A stretch of DNA of 64,000 nucleotides, from the NCBI GenBank assembly GCA_019633425.1, contig WSUB01000004.1, forward strand, positions 248,001 through 312,000, written 5' to 3'. A program made the position numbers and the translations under genes. The stretch is from Tulasnella sp. 424 (Eukaryota > Basidiomycota > Agaricomycetes > Cantharellales > Tulasnellaceae). Shown piece by piece: positions 23,569-36,411 of the stretch. The stretch's first letter is position 1. Each line of letters opens with the position of its first letter. Below the pieces are notes generated by a model. The model did not search any database. It had not been told where the DNA came from and saw only the letters and a program-made list of their open reading frames with translations.

Positions 23569-25020
23569 CGGAGCTATGTACCGAAATGTTGTGGCATAGA
23601 GGCGTGGGTTAGAATTTGTCTGCCCTTGCCCTTTTTTTTCTTGGACGTTTTCATCATTTTTCGTTTTTTTCATTCATGCTTTCATTCCGGTCAGTGGGCG
23701 CTCAAGAGGCGAAACTATCCTCTTTTCGTCCCCTATACCCTTATTACTTCGTTCTACTCACATTCGTACGATCTACACAATTTTTTTTATTCCCATCAAC
23801 CTTAACTTATCCTATGCGGCATCTTTGTAACTCGGTTACCCCAATTTGAAATAGTGTACACTTTTGGCAAGTAATAACTACTGTGTGACGACTCCTTTCT
23901 GCTATTCGAATGGATCACAATTTTGCAGCAATGAATCCAAACGATGACTGCGCAGCGGAGTAGAGGTGAACCGGTGGGTGTGGAGGGAAAAAAAGAAAAA
24001 AAGAATCCACGGTTTGGTGGACTAAACCCCATCGGCAAAGGGGCCTCATGGTAAACCTTGTCTCGACTGACTAAAAGACAAACTATATGGCCTTCACCCA
24101 ATTCCCTGCGTTATGGCCTATGATCTCAGTTCTCTTCCGGCTCCGAGATACGCTGACGCAACAGACTTGGAGAGGCCAGAGACGACGTCACCAAGAGAGA
24201 TTTGATGGAAAGCAAATCGGACACTGCAGTCTTGAAAAATAAGGTCTCGCCAGGCCCCACGATTGTGGATCCGAGGAATAAGTCCACGTGTTGAGGAGCC
24301 TAATGATGAAATGAACTCATTCCAACGTTCAACGATTTGCCCGCGTCGGCGTAACGAGAGCAAACTCAGTCCTAAGCATGGCATCCTCCGAACAAAGAGG
24401 ATGGCCACAGCCATGTCTGAGATTCAAAGTTTCGGGCCGCTGGGTTGGTCGCGCTGCCGCAAGGCGGATTTTGTTCCTTGGATCATGATCGAAAGCAAGA
24501 GTCGACCGATATAGAATGGTTTCATCGTCGCCGCGAGGACCAGGCAAACTTGACTTCAATGAATCTTGGTTCGCTGAACCAACAACGAGCGACAGCCCTG
24601 AGGTCCAATCGACGCGGCACAGTGAGGGCATGGGCCTTTCAAAAACCACTGAGAGCGTAGCAACCAACGACTAGACTCTATAGGTGAAACAGTCCAGAGT
24701 TGGCTAGGCAGGCTAATAGTGGTTGCGATGGTGCTCTGTCGCGTCCTAGGGCGTCGGAGGTTACGGAGGTCATCGTCGGATTTACTCTGTATTTGCCGTT
24801 GCTGAGCCTGTGCCTTTCTGAGCAATTCCTATAGCCACGAGGGCAACCCAACGCTTATACGTTACACGACGGCCTCGAGCCTCTGTAAACCATCATCGAC
24901 ACTCTCATAGACCACTTTGAAGCCACCTATTCGACTCTATCTTGTAGTGCCATCAGGCAACGTCGCTCGTTACTTCATTCTTAATCAGTCAAGACTTCAA
25001 TTTCCGCCGCTCACGTCTTC
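23569..25020. other. Intergenic; doubtful minus-strand ORFs at 24118-24826
   Basis: A T-rich 3' flank follows the previous gene. On the minus strand an ATG at about 24825 starts a frame (MLRKAQAQQRQIQSKSDDD) that I could not splice cleanly into the ORFs at 24329-24667 and 24118-24414. It may be a small gene or a remnant. I give it no product. Confidence 0.25.
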
Positions 25021-28000
25021 ATGTCCCGCAAGGCTCCCTCACCTACCAACACATCCTACTCTGGCATCTCCAATTATCAGTCCAGTACTTATAGACGTGC
25101 GGAGCCCATGCCACAGCTTCCGGACCTCCAGGATGGTCGCCAGATTGCCAGGCAGCACTACGAGGAGCTGCAACTCTTTCTTGGATCTCATCTAGCTAGA
25201 GGTACGCGCTTCACACTTATCGCATTATACGGCCTGGAACCTGTGGATTTAGCTGACCATTCGTGGCGTTATATAGAGCCTGCAAATTCGCGTTCCAGTG
25301 CACGAGAAAAGCTCACCCGCTTGACGAGACAGCAATTCCAAGAGCTGTCGACCGACGTATACGACGAGCTAATTCGACGTAATAACAACTCCGAGACCAA
25401 TGAAGGTTCGCCGTCTCCTCTTCCTATTTGGGTTGCTCCGCAAGAACCCTTTGGAGTAACCCTTCTGTTCCCCTTTAGTGCCTTTTCTTCCGGTGCGAGA
25501 CGACTTCCACCCTAAACGAAACCAAGCCCGCCAAAAGCTCGCTACACTTCCTAAAACACGGTTCAAGGATCTCGCAAGCGATGTTTTCTTTGAACTTGGT
25601 CGACGCTACCCGGAGTTTAAGGAACCAGAGGTATGGACCGCTGTAAAGGTTGTTCAGAATCTCTAGAACTTATGCCCTGCCCATTAGACACCCAGCGAAT
25701 ACCCCAGTACTGCAGACTCCGAAGAACAGGCTCCTCCGCGGCAGCCATCTATGGATGCTATCAGAGAAGGCGAGGTTGTTATGCGCAAGGGGTCGGGTGG
25801 GACGATGTCTTCAGCCAGAAAAGACTCTTCAGGCAGTAACGGGACGTATTTGGGGGCGAGAAGTCAAGGCTCTGGACCAACCGATCGCCGTAGACCCTCT
25901 GAAGACGTCAATTTTGGCCCATCAGCGATACGACGGCCTTCTGAAGATACTGTTCGAAACCCATATGGACGCGCTGGTTCAAAAGACGATAACCTCCTCC
26001 GCAAATCTCTGGCAAGGGACTCTTACGCACCCTCAGTCGCTCCATCTACAGCAACTTCTGGCGTCGTCATCCCGAATAAATCCACCATCGCTGAGGAGGA
26101 GATCAAGGTACCCTACGGCACAGACGGCGACGATAGTCAAGACTACGATGGTAGCGATGCTTCTCCAGTCAGACCAACCGCTAACCGCGTAGCGTCTCAA
26201 GGATATGGATCTCTCGGAACCTCTCTCCTCAACGGCCCTCTTTCACCGACTACCGACGATGGCCGTGAGTTCTATGATAGGATGAGTCTCGGTACTGCGA
26301 GCGTCCTCAGTAATGGTGCCGGCACGTTGAAAGGGAGAGAAGAGCGAGAAGCTGCTGAGCAAATGCGAAGCGAATACGAGTTCAAGATCGCAACGATGCA
26401 AAACCGAATTGCGACCCTCGAGTCTCAGGTAAACGCGATTGGCGACACGAGTTCACGTGTATCCTCTAACGATGCCTCACTTTACGCAGGCCGGGGGTGG
26501 TGGAAGTCCTAGGGAGGTTCAGGAACTTACGGCCGTGCGTATAGAAGGTTGACACTGCTGTTAGTGAATGCTGACTTCTGCGCCTTGATTAGCGTCTCGA
26601 CGATCAAGCAAACCGCATCAGAAACTTGGAACAGGACCTTGAGGACACACGAGCTGAACGCGACAATGCCAAGCGACAGCGCGAATCTTTCGTTCGACGT
26701 CAAGATGGCAAAGACTCGACCATCCGAGAACTTCAGCTCCGGATTGACGACTTGGAGTCCAAAGGCGTTAGCACGCAGGATGTGAGTCGTACTCTCCATT
26801 TTTGAGGGGTTGCGAGCTTAATCGAGTTTATTCTAGCCTGGAGCAACCGATGATCTACGAGCTGAAGTGCAAAACTTAGTTGACGAGCTGAGGGAGTTGT
26901 CGCATCGGAACGATGAGCTTATGGCGGAAAAGGCTACCGACCTCCGAACCATCCATGACCTCACCGATCAGTTGAAGGAAACCAAGAGGAAGTATGAACG
27001 CGCCAAAACCGAACTTAGAAACTTCAAATGTTAGCGCTCCTTGTTTGGACTTGACTCAGCGTCTGACCTCGTTTCTTTCCTTAGCGACATCGGGGACATT
27101 CAATGTCCAGACGCCACGAATGGAAGACTCGATGCCATATTCGGATAACGGTGGTATCCTTGACGTTCACGTCACCTCGTTCCAGGCCGCTATCGACAAC
27201 CTGCTTTCCGTAGCAAGGTTAGCTCGTCTCTTCGAATCTCCTCCCCCTAAACCGGCTCCTGATCGTTTCCTACTAGATCCAACGAGTATTCGCATGTCAT
27301 CTCTCCGATGCGACACGTGGTTTACTCAGCAAGCAGCATCGCCGATGATCTCAGAACCTTTGAACAAAGGTCCCCCGCGGAGCGACAAGGCACTGATGAT
27401 GAGTCCGTGAAGCTTGGACGAGAACGGATTGAAGCCACCTTGTCAAACTTGGTCGCAGCCGTTAAAAATCACGCAACTAGCCACGGTCTTTCACCGGTTT
27501 CCCTTCTCGACGCAGCAGCCAGTCATGTCTCGTCCGCTATCATCGCCTCGATCAACATGGTCTCTCTCCGGAAGTCAACCGCGGCAGAACGCGAGATGGA
27601 GAGACAGCGAGAGCAGGCAGCTGAATCGTCGGGTCATGGACTGGGCCTTCTGTCGGCTGCCTCATCACCCCAGAGCAAGACGGACCGCATTCGTATTTTG
27701 AGGGGCGCCGACAAGCATGGCCGAAATCCTAGTGACGCTAGTCAATGGTCGAGCCGGCTGGGTGGGACTACCTCCGACAGGTCGAGTAATCCGAGTCCCC
27801 AGCCACCAAACGGCGGGATGAATGGTACTAGTTCGGAAGAGGGTGTCGACGAAGCATGGGAGGAGATGAAGGTTCGCCTGAGCTCGCCTATGCGGCCAAT
27901 CCCTCGGAGCTAATATTTCCTCCTATAGCCGTATCTCGACGCTCAGTCGGAATCCATAGTCCTTCCCATTCGAAATCTCTTATCCGCGATCCGTGCCGGT

Positions 28001-28255
28001 GCCGGTGCCTCAGAGCTGGACGAAAATCTCACTCAAATAATAACCATCGTTTCAAGCATTGTGGCCGCCTGCAAGGACAGTCTACCGGCTGCTTCTGCAA
28101 AACAAGGGAAGGAAATCTTGGACAACCTTAGCGACAATTGTAACAGACTCAGCGAGCTACAGTCTCAAGGCGAGATCAACAAACAGACGAGACAAGCCAT
28201 GGCCTCGTCGAGCTTTGCTGTTGCTAAAGCGCTCAAAGAGCTTAGGGCTCTATAG
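25021..28255 (+). CDS. SPA2: SPA2-like polarisome scaffold (894 aa)
   Basis: Ten exons: 25021-25201, 25277-25405, 25479-25630, 25688-26428, 26490-26534, 26593-26781, 26837-27029, 27085-27217, 27277-27871 and 27929-28255, all in phase. Two Spa2-homology (GIT) repeats lie in the N-terminal 150 residues: ARQHYEELQLFL, then SAREKLTRLTRQQFQELSTD and RQKLATLPKTRFKDLASDVF. A disordered Ser/Pro-rich region follows, then a coiled coil (about 400-560: RLDDQANRIRNLEQDLEDTR and onward), and a helical C-terminal domain ending KALKELRAL. Spa2 organises formins and MAPK modules at hyphal tips and septa. Basidiomycete homologues share this architecture. The third exon is unambiguous because the GIT motif crosses both junctions. 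Confidence 0.92.
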
Positions 28256-29050
28256 GTTCTCATGATACCTGTGGCATAGTTGGATAATAATATCTCATGG
28301 GCCAATGTATTTATTCCTCACCACCCAATGCTAATATATTCAGTCGTCGCAGATGATTTTCGCCAATCTCATGACTTGTTGCGGCTAGACCCTGAGGCAA
28401 TCGGCCAGACCCCGGGGTCGGGCGCATCCATACTGGTCAGTGGCTAGGGCCTTAGACCTGAGCATCTATTGGCCTGTGAGACCGCTATCTCTGGAATATT
28501 GCCAGAAGTACACACTGGGCTCGTGCTCAGGTAACTTCCTAGTGGTGATAGCATACTCCCCATCTTACACCTTCAGGCTTGATGTTGCAGGCCTGGAGAA
28601 GCTCTGCCATCACCAAGACACACTATGACCTTTCAACTGGTAATTGTCTTCCTGTCTACTGACCAGGGGCATTTTCAGTCCGAGTGCCGGGGCAAATTCA
28701 TGGACGGTCACTCCAAGTGGCTAAGCGCATCGGCCGATCGCCCAGTCGAGAAAATCAAAGCAAGCTTTGCATAACTTAAACTAACACAATCCGAAGCAGG
28801 AGACACCGACTAGAATCCAAATGTCCCAGGACCCATCACTTTAGGCACCAGAAGGCGCTGGTCTTCGTGGCTTAACTTTACGGGTAGCAGACGTCGATCA
28901 GACACAGATTAAAACGCAGTATTGGACACGATCCAAAGCTCTTACGATGCGCAGCGACGGGAACACGACGATGGACTCCTCCAAATGAACGACGTGCAAA
29001 TTTCGGAGGAGGGCCGGGAGGAAGTCCGCTGCGTTCAGCGAGTTTCGTAG
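28256..29050. other. Intergenic between SPA2 and the next gene
   Basis: About 800 bases without a supportable ORF. It contains an inverted-repeat-like CCCCGGGGTCGGG region near 28411-28423. Convergent 3' ends probably share it. Confidence 0.4.
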
Positions 29051-29350
29051 TCAGTCCTCTTGTGCAGTCGGTTGCAGAACGACTGGGAGGGCATACCGTT
29101 TAAAGCGTTCACCATTAGTCAACGCGTCGAGCTCTTCCTGAGGAATATGGTTGGTCGTGGGCCCGTGAGGATGATTTCGCTCTTTTATTCCGGGAGCGAT
29201 AGGGTGTGTGTTGGCATCGTGTTCCACAGCGACGGCCAGCGCCTTGAATGGAACCATCAAGCACAACAGTGCAACAAAGCAAAACAGTAAGTGAGAGGAG
29301 AGAGGCCGCATGTGCGTAGACAACGAGCTGAAGGAGCGGATGAGAGTCAC
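29051..29350 (-). CDS. Possible small secreted protein (87-99 aa)
   Basis: A single frame on the minus strand. The likelier start is the second Met at 29314, which opens an N-terminal signal-peptide-like segment (LLFCFVALLCLMVPF, then ALAVA). The mature part is about 60 residues, hydrophilic, His/Pro-rich, without cysteines and without a CAAX end. No family is recognised. An 11-G run (29379-29389) sits just upstream. It is short enough to be chance, but the signal peptide supports it. Confidence 0.45.
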   Translation of the reverse strand: MTLIRSFSSLSTHMRPLSSHLLFCFVALLCLMVPFKALAVAVEHDANTHPIAPGIKERNHPHGPTTNHIPQEELDALTNGERFKRYALPVVLQPTAQED

Positions 29351-30004
29351 GGTGGGCCTGGACCAGCAGATAAGAGAAGGGGGGGGGGGTGTTCAGAAGT
29401 GATGGGACGGCACTCTAGCAGAGGTGGGAGACCTTTTACAGCCTTTTACCTTGCCCTGCAAGGACTTCTCGGGCCGAGAAATATTTTGAAGCGCAGCTTT
29501 CGGCGACTAACCACTTTTGGGTATTGAGTTGAGTGTGTTGAGTGTTCGTTCCAAAGCTTGTACCAGGTCAGTTTCGACAACAAAACAAGCTTTGCCTGCG
29601 CCGCCAGCAGTCCCAACAAGCAGGACTTGCAACAATATGAAAAGTCTACTAACAGCGCGAACAATCCGCCAAGACATGCGCTGCGGTGTCGGCAGCCTTC
29701 GATGGGTATCATCGGTGCCGGTCGGTAGCTGTCTGGCGTAGTATCTCGACTCTGACCAGCTTTAATGCCGATGCTCGCCAAAGCCCAAGGGTGATTGATG
29801 GAGCGAATTGCAGAGTTTATCCATCATTAGTGATCCTTTTACACAAGGCAGAAATGGCGCTGCTTCAGCCAGCACAGTAAGCTGTAGCAGGAGCGCGGAT
29901 GGGCTTAAAACCGAGTATCTGCATATCAAGAAGTCTATAACGACGATATCACGTAACAAACACAAAATAAAAGGCGAATAACGTACTGAAAACCTCCTGC
30001 TGCT
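29351..30004. other. Intergenic
   Basis: Includes the G11 run at 29379-29389. The remaining short ORFs are unsupported and no other feature is seen. Confidence 0.35.
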
Positions 30005-30999
30005 CTATCTTTCGCTTCCGGGTTTCTCGTCGTCATCGCTCTTGGAACGGCTGGTAACAGTCCGCGCTTTATCAAGCATTCGACCCCACAGTTTCAACCC
30101 CTCCGCAGACGTCATTCTGTTCCAGATGAGCCCCCAAGCTTCGAACTGCTTGCCGGAAGCGAATGAAGTATGTACCCGATCCGACGTCTTGTTCATGAGC
30201 CGCACCGTCGGCCCGTAGGTTCGGTCAAAGTGATGAGCGACGGATTGATAAATGCGATGGTGGATAAGACCTATCGGCATGTAGAAGTGGTAGCTGCGAA
30301 CCTATTAGCCGCTGCGGGTATTTAAAAGGAGACACCTTTATGTGCTCACCCTCCGAGGTTGTCATAGAATTCGTAGCCCAGAACAGTCTCTCGGAAGTCT
30401 TGTATGTAGGGAGTTGGGCCGTTATCACTGATTTCGATGCCTCTGAATCCTCCGTCTGGGTAGCTTCGCACTCTTAGCATAACGGGTTGCTGGGTCGCCT
30501 TCCGGATGGGGGTATCCGCATGTGAATGGTATTCGACCATCCGGGCTTTCAACAGTGGAAGTTCCTTTGGTGGTACCTTGGGAGTGCCTTGCGAAGAAGA
30601 CTCCTGTTGTTCTGTGGGTGTTCTACGAGCCGGGACCCTCTGAGTTTGGGTAGCTGGCAAATCTCCGATGATAAGAGTAGGAGCTGGGGGTGGAAGAAGG
30701 GTAGGTAATCGAGGTGGCGGATTCGAAGGTTCTGGGGCGATCTTCCTCCAGCATAAGGTCGAGTGTATCTCATGCTTCATCATATCTGCCCGGGCCGTCC
30801 ACTGCCTCCAAATGAAGCATGATCGGAAAGGGACGTCAATCCCCTGAGGTACTGTTACATGCACAACGGGTGGGACAGCAGATTGAACGCTGAGTTTTGG
30901 CGGGTTCCGTGGGGTGTTCTTCGGTGGCACCGAGCTATTGTGGGCTGGGGCAGATGCGGGCGTCGGGGGGGATGGGTCGGTAGAATTAGAAGCGGACAT
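30005..30999 (-). CDS. Unknown protein, Pro-rich N-terminus (312 aa)
   Basis: Two exons (30999-30350 and 30293-30005) join in phase 2, giving GYEFYDNLGG continuing into YHFYMPIGLIHH. The first ~75 residues are Pro/Ser-rich. Further on, an apparently folded region contains a Trp/Cys stretch (RSCFIWRQW) and a conserved-looking C-terminal part (FEAWGLIWNRMTSAEGLKLW). The tail is charged. No signal peptide or membrane segment. I do not recognise a family. Confidence 0.7.
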
Positions 31000-32360
31000 T
31001 CTAATAATAATAATCCTTGGGCCATAATATCAGTGGGCATTCTACTAGTGACGAAATTCGATTACCTCAGGATTCCTGGCAATATGATCTAGGTGGGATG
31101 CGGTCGGTAAGGATGCGGTGGTGCGAGTTTGGTGCTTTCGAAACGACTTCGGCACTAAGCGGAGGAGTTGCTGACTAAGTTCTCCGCTCATTGAAAGCCT
31201 TGACAAATAACCCCCATGAAAAAATTCCTCAACGACCGCTGACCGCAGAATCGTCGTCGCAGCTCACATACAGGACAGACAAGGGGTGTTAAACCCCTTG
31301 CTCTACCGCTTTGTAATCGGTGCTGTGGGGAAAGTCCCCGGAGACCTGGCAGGTCAAGCCAACCGTCTCCCCTCGTTTGAGGGTCCAAAACTGCGATCCG
31401 AATGGAAAGCGGCTGCCTCTAAGCTTGGTGGGAGGATCGTAGTGGGACTGGTGTCGGCCCTGACTGGGGATACCTGTGCACGTAACATGAAACATTCGTC
31501 ACAGGCCCACTCTGCCTGCCGCAGTCAGTTGCTTCCACCTCCGTCTGCTTCCCTGGCCGGTCTCTATTCCAAATCGCTGTTTCGAAGCCGCAGGCGAAGA
31601 TATGAGCTAGCGGTGGACTTTCTGGCGAGGAGTCGGTTCGGTAGGATGGAAGGACGAGGCGCTGGCGACCTTCATTGCTCATGGTGACAGACATACGATT
31701 GCACCTCTTCTGAGGTGAACCGGAATGGGGCTACTCGCGGTCAGCGGTCCTGTCTTTTTTCATATAATTTTTCTCTTCCTGTAGGCTTCGTGCCTATTCA
31801 TTTCTGCTCTCTGGGGTCCAGACACCTCCGATCGCCCTGGTGAGTTACCGCTCCCTTCCGCTGCTTTCGATGATGGTTTCTATACTTGTTGAATTTCTTC
31901 AGGGCGCCACAATGCGCCAGACTTTGACGCTCTGAATCCTTTTCTTTACCTTGGCTTGCATCTGGGTGCGCCAACGCTAACATCTTTCCTTCTGCGGTAG
32001 GTTCTCGGACGAGATTGGAAGTTGGTGGGGGGAAGCGGATACAGGGATCCTCGCACGTATGCTACAGTACACAGCAGGTTACTATTGGATACATGTCATG
32101 ACGCCGAGCGTCGCAGACGACCCGAAAAGATACAATGAGGAAGACGGAGTGGGGATGAGATAAGCGCATGAGGCATAGAACATAACTCCATAGACGTAGA
32201 CAATATAGCATAATTGCTTCAAGTTCATGGGAGTGGGGAACAACTTGAAATAAGGATAATCGAACTTAACACATGGCCGGCAGGATCTCTCTGAAGAGGC
32301 ATTGTTGTTAGCCATGGCGAATCCAGCCGAGAAAGTCCCGGGCTAACCTATATGCAGAAT
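31000..32360. other. Intergenic with conflicting ORFs
   Basis: ORFs on both strands overlap at 31286-31694 (133 aa plus, 91 aa minus). Neither has a motif or clean splice context, so I call no gene. The T-rich part near 31750-31800 may be a 3' end. Confidence 0.3.
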
Positions 32361-34022
32361 TTATTGACCCTTTCTTGACCCAGCTTTCGACCGTGCTGCC
32401 GAACCCGATAAGCAGTCTGCACATTTCGCTAACCCATCTCCAACGGAACGTATGCCGGATGCCAGACCCCGTATCATACTGGCCATGCCTCGCCGCATGG
32501 GGCCTGGCCTACTTGGGCCCCTGACGGTGGGTACCGGTGGGGTGACCTCCTCTCGAACCAACTCCACGATCAGTGCAGAACCCTCGTCTCTACCAACTCC
32601 AGACGGCAGGAGGTCGTTCTCTTTCAACCGCCTTCGCTTTAGTGATAGTCGTCCTCGTGAAGAGGCGCCCGATGAACCTTTCATGTCGTAATAGAGCTTG
32701 ATCTTCGCCTTCGTCACCATTACAGGAGCGGTGGACTGCTGTTGTTGGACAGCAAATGAACCCCCAGTCGGAGAACGGAGAGAAGGCGGAAGGCCGTTCT
32801 GTTCGGCAAACTTCTTCTGGAGCCGAGGAGAAGTGCGTGTCGGCCCCGGCGAGGTAGTGTGAGAGCATTCGCGAGAGAGGATGTGGGTCATGAGGTCTCG
32901 AACTCGATAAGAGGTTGGATTCTCAAGGAAGAGGACGCCCAGGGACTTGTCACCTGACATTCCAATCATGCGACTTGAATCTCGGACGGGAATCGGCTCG
33001 TTACGCGGAGCTAGAAGGTGGATCATGGTCAGCACGCCGTAAGACGTAATGAAGACGTTCGAGACTCACAAATGAGGCGATAGTAAACTGAGGAGGAAGC
33101 GAAACCGATTGAATCTCCGTGAGCCTTAGGAGACGAACAGAACGTGTAGCTTACCTCGCTTCATATTGTCATGACTAGGACGACGCTCCTTAGCAGGGGG
33201 CACTTGGACAGACGGAATCTCAACCACTCTGATAACTTGCGGCTCAGGAAAAGCAGGTGGTGGAGGCGGAATAGTCAATGTTGGTGGCTGTCGCGCTTCC
33301 ATAACTTCGACAGATCGAGCAGCCGCAGGGGCTGTAGCGGCCCGTTTTGGCGCCGTCTTTGAAACCACGGACGAGTTCGACGATGATGAAGATGCGATTT
33401 CGTTGATTTGAGGCGGAGGAGATACAACACCCTGGATAGTCTGCTGCGTCGCCATCTTGTTCCTCCACCAATCCACATAGTTCTCGTATCTCCATTGATA
33501 GATCTCCACATTCCCTGATGCAGGCGGTAAAGACGATGGCGTAGCGGCTGCTGACATGGCGTCCGGGTCAGGTGCTAGGTCGATAACCGAGTCGTCTTCG
33601 GAGACTTGACCCGTCCATGGAATATGTTCTGGTGGTGGGCAACCTATCGGTACTGTTTGACGCCAGTTGTAGATATCTCGAGGTGCTGTTGGTTCTGTTC
33701 TTGAGTTAGTAGGTAAGGTCGAACCAGAGCCTGGACTTTGTTGACCGCTGGACTTCCGGCGAGGGAGTCCTCGGGGTGGGGTGGCCGGCTCGGCGGCAGG
33801 TATTGAACGGGGTTGGATTGAGGATGGAAAATCCGCCAGCACGACTCCAGCTGCTTGATTGAATGCCTGCTTCCTCCATTTGTCGGTCTCATGAGGCGGT
33901 GTGTCGTCGGACGGACTGTCGTATTCTCCTTGGTACCCGTCGAGGTGGCGGGCATGGCCGGTGAGCACGTAATGGTTGAGTGCATGTCGTTGATGATGAT
34001 CCAGTGGAGCGGCGGCCAACAT
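32361..34022 (-). CDS. Unknown low-complexity protein with an 18-nt microexon (511 aa)
   Basis: Three exons: 34022-33155, 33087-33070 (18 nt) and 33010-32361. Both introns are phase 1 with good GT-AG borders (GTAAGC and GTGAGT donors), and the joined frame reads NMKRVYYRLISPRNEPIPVR. The N-terminal half is Pro/Ser-rich with a Trp-rich patch (EIYQWRYENYVDWWRNK). A second ordered-looking segment follows the microexon (MIGMSGDKSLGVLFLENP). The C-terminus is basic. The protein may be nuclear or cytoskeletal. No family recognised. Confidence 0.65.
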
Positions 34023-35054
34023 CGCGTGTGGTGGCTTGAGGAGTAATTGAGAGATAAAGAACGAAGGCCGTTAGTTCGAGCGCGATGGGGGAGGTGCGCT
34101 GTTCCGTTGATATGATACGAGTGGTGAGGAGCAAGAGGGAGAGTGAAACCTGCGGGACGAACGAGAAGGCAAGATGTTAAGTAAAACGACGTGCCTTGGT
34201 CTCCCCCGGGTCTTAAGACAGAGAACACCATTCTAAATGGGAAATGAACCAACCCTTACCTCAAGGAGAGGGAGCAGAAAGAGAGCTCTGCAACGAGGAT
34301 CAATCGAGGCTCTGAAAAGCGCAAGTTGACTTCGCCATACACGGCAGCCTCGTGGTAACCGCGCGTCTCGCGTCTGCCTTCTCAAGTGACGTCGGATGCA
34401 TGGCTCCGTACCATAGTCCTGTTCGCGTTAGGAAACTCTACACGAGGGCCTCGAGGCGTCCTGGAGGCTTGCGGGCTATGCTGATCCATCGAAAGGCCAA
34501 TTCATCAATCGCGAAGGCACTCGGACGGCTCCATAAGAGGGACCACCCCTGGCTTCTCATCTCGCAAAGTTGATTTTCTCGAGTCCCCACAGAACCCCAT
34601 CGCCGACTTCGCACCTTCATCGGGTTATCCACCGCCACCGATACGAAAGATAATGCCGGCAGACCCGTCCCGGGGTAAGAGACCGTGATCGAAAGAAGAG
34701 CGTCGACGGTTTCGTGAGCTTTTGTTCGTTATCGGAGCCCCGGTAAGCTTTTTGTTGTTGTTGTCAGGCGATCTACCCTGTACCGCGAGCAATGTATGAG
34801 AGTCGTACGTGAGGCCTTTGAGTTTGGAGAATCCGGAGACTGAGTTCAGTTGTCGTCTCCAAGAGGATGTGGGTGTGTCGGAGAACTGGCAGCAACGGAG
34901 ATCTTCCATAACTCCGAATTTCCTCGCAGACTGGCCCACCGCTTCATCTTCTCTGCCCACCCCTTCAAACACATCTCCACCAGGTCTAGCGTCAGACTCT
35001 AAAATCTACCTCCGCACTTTCTTCTTATCTTTTGTATCCAACACACCATAGAAA
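34023..35054. other. Divergent intergenic region
   Basis: About 1 kb between the divergent genes at 34022 (minus) and 35055 (plus). It presumably holds both promoters. No specific site recognised and no convincing ORF. Confidence 0.4.
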
Positions 35055-36114
35055 ATGTCCCTCGCCGCACGCCTCGATCCCCCAGGCGCAAAACGCAACG
35101 ATGGTCGTCCCAATAGACATTCGCCCTACGTCAGTTAGCCTCACTCCCTTTACGCAAAGGAAAGCCACGGTCGCTTACATCTGGATCGGGTTTCCCGTAT
35201 CTTTCCTTTCCTCTTTCCCCTTTCATCCCGTCTCAAAACTTTCCCTTCGATTGCAAAGACCCGACCAAATCGAGACTTACCACCTGCGGACGGCAATTGG
35301 GTTCATGACAAGTTCGCCGAGATCAACGACATTCCGGCCGCTGGAGGAGCTTTAGCAAGTAGAATTAGCGGTGGAGCTCCGACTGGCTCGGATGGGGCAG
35401 GGGCAAAGTTGTTCGCGAGGGCAATTGGAGATCGGCCCAGTGGTGTAGGCCCAATACGGCGCGCCGCGAGCGGTGGTTCGCTTTCCATCAAAGGCGCTTC
35501 CGCTCCCCAAAGCACCGTTCTGGAGATCAAGGAGCTAGTTGCAGGAACGACAGCTGACGATGTCAAGGTTAGTCTTCATGTGTACTCATTTCACTGGAAC
35601 GTCAAGCCTCTAATTTACGCGCGTCCGCAGGCTATCTTTGCCCAATGCGGCACCATCAGAGACGCCTGGACACTCCCTAGCAGCAACGCAGAGACTACCA
35701 TTATACGTGTTAAGTTCTCCGAACGCGAAGGCATGCTCAAGGCCATCAAGCAGTTCGACGGACAAGTCGCCGACGGTCGGACGCTGAGCGTCAAGGAAGT
35801 CGGAGGGACACGACAGAAGGACCTCATCGACGAATCCATGGAGGAGGATAATGAAGCATCTGGATCCAAAGGGTAGGCCCTCTCCAGACCGAAGGACCCG
35901 AGTGGCTGGCTTGACAAGTTTCCCTCTCAGGAAAATGTACTCCGACAGCATACCCGGCAAGACCGTTTCGGAGCCACCTAAGATCGAGAAAGTTGAAAAG
36001 ATTGATCTGGTCAACGATAAATGGTCTCGTGGAGGTCGCGGTGGCGGTCGAGGCCGAGGCGGTAGAGGTCGCGGAGGGCGCGGGCGCGGAGGTAATAGCA
36101 TGCAAGTAGATTGA
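35055..36114 (+). CDS. RRM protein with C-terminal RGG box, ALY/REF-like (269 aa)
   Basis: Four exons: 35055-35129, 35259-35567, 35631-35872 and 35931-36114. An RRM spans roughly residues 105-190, with beta1 TVLEIKELVAG, helix 1 AIFAQCGTIRDAW, RNP-like VKFSEREGMLKAIKQFDG and beta4 TLSVKEV. The C-terminus is a Gly/Arg repeat tail (WSRGGRGGGRGRGGRGRGG). The arrangement resembles ALY/REF-type mRNA export adaptors (yeast Yra1, fission yeast Mlo3), which bind RNA through RGG regions and recruit the export receptor in the nucleus. The RNP1 aromatics are weak, so the family assignment is tentative. Confidence 0.8.
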
Positions 36115-36411
36115 TCTTCTCCGGAGCTCGTGCGCTTCCCTAGTCCTTGTATTTCACTTTTTCCCGTAGCGTTGCTTCTCTGGATCCGCGGTACTTGTAC
36201 TCTTGGGGCGATCGTTCCTGTAATTGGCCGCTTTTTACGAAACGCCCCCCGCGGGCTTCTTCACGGGATGAGTTCTGTGCACCTGCTGATACGCGATCTG
36301 ATGGTCTGGGTCCCACCTCGAAGCTGCATGCAGCGCGGCAGCCAGCTCCGAGCCTGAAGTGAGGTATATCAGGGGTGGCGGTGGTATCGAGGAAACAAAC
36401 AAGTTCTCGCT

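Noticed and set aside
31286..31694. Overlapping 133-aa plus and 91-aa minus ORFs
   Set aside because: They contradict each other, neither has a motif, and composition looks random.
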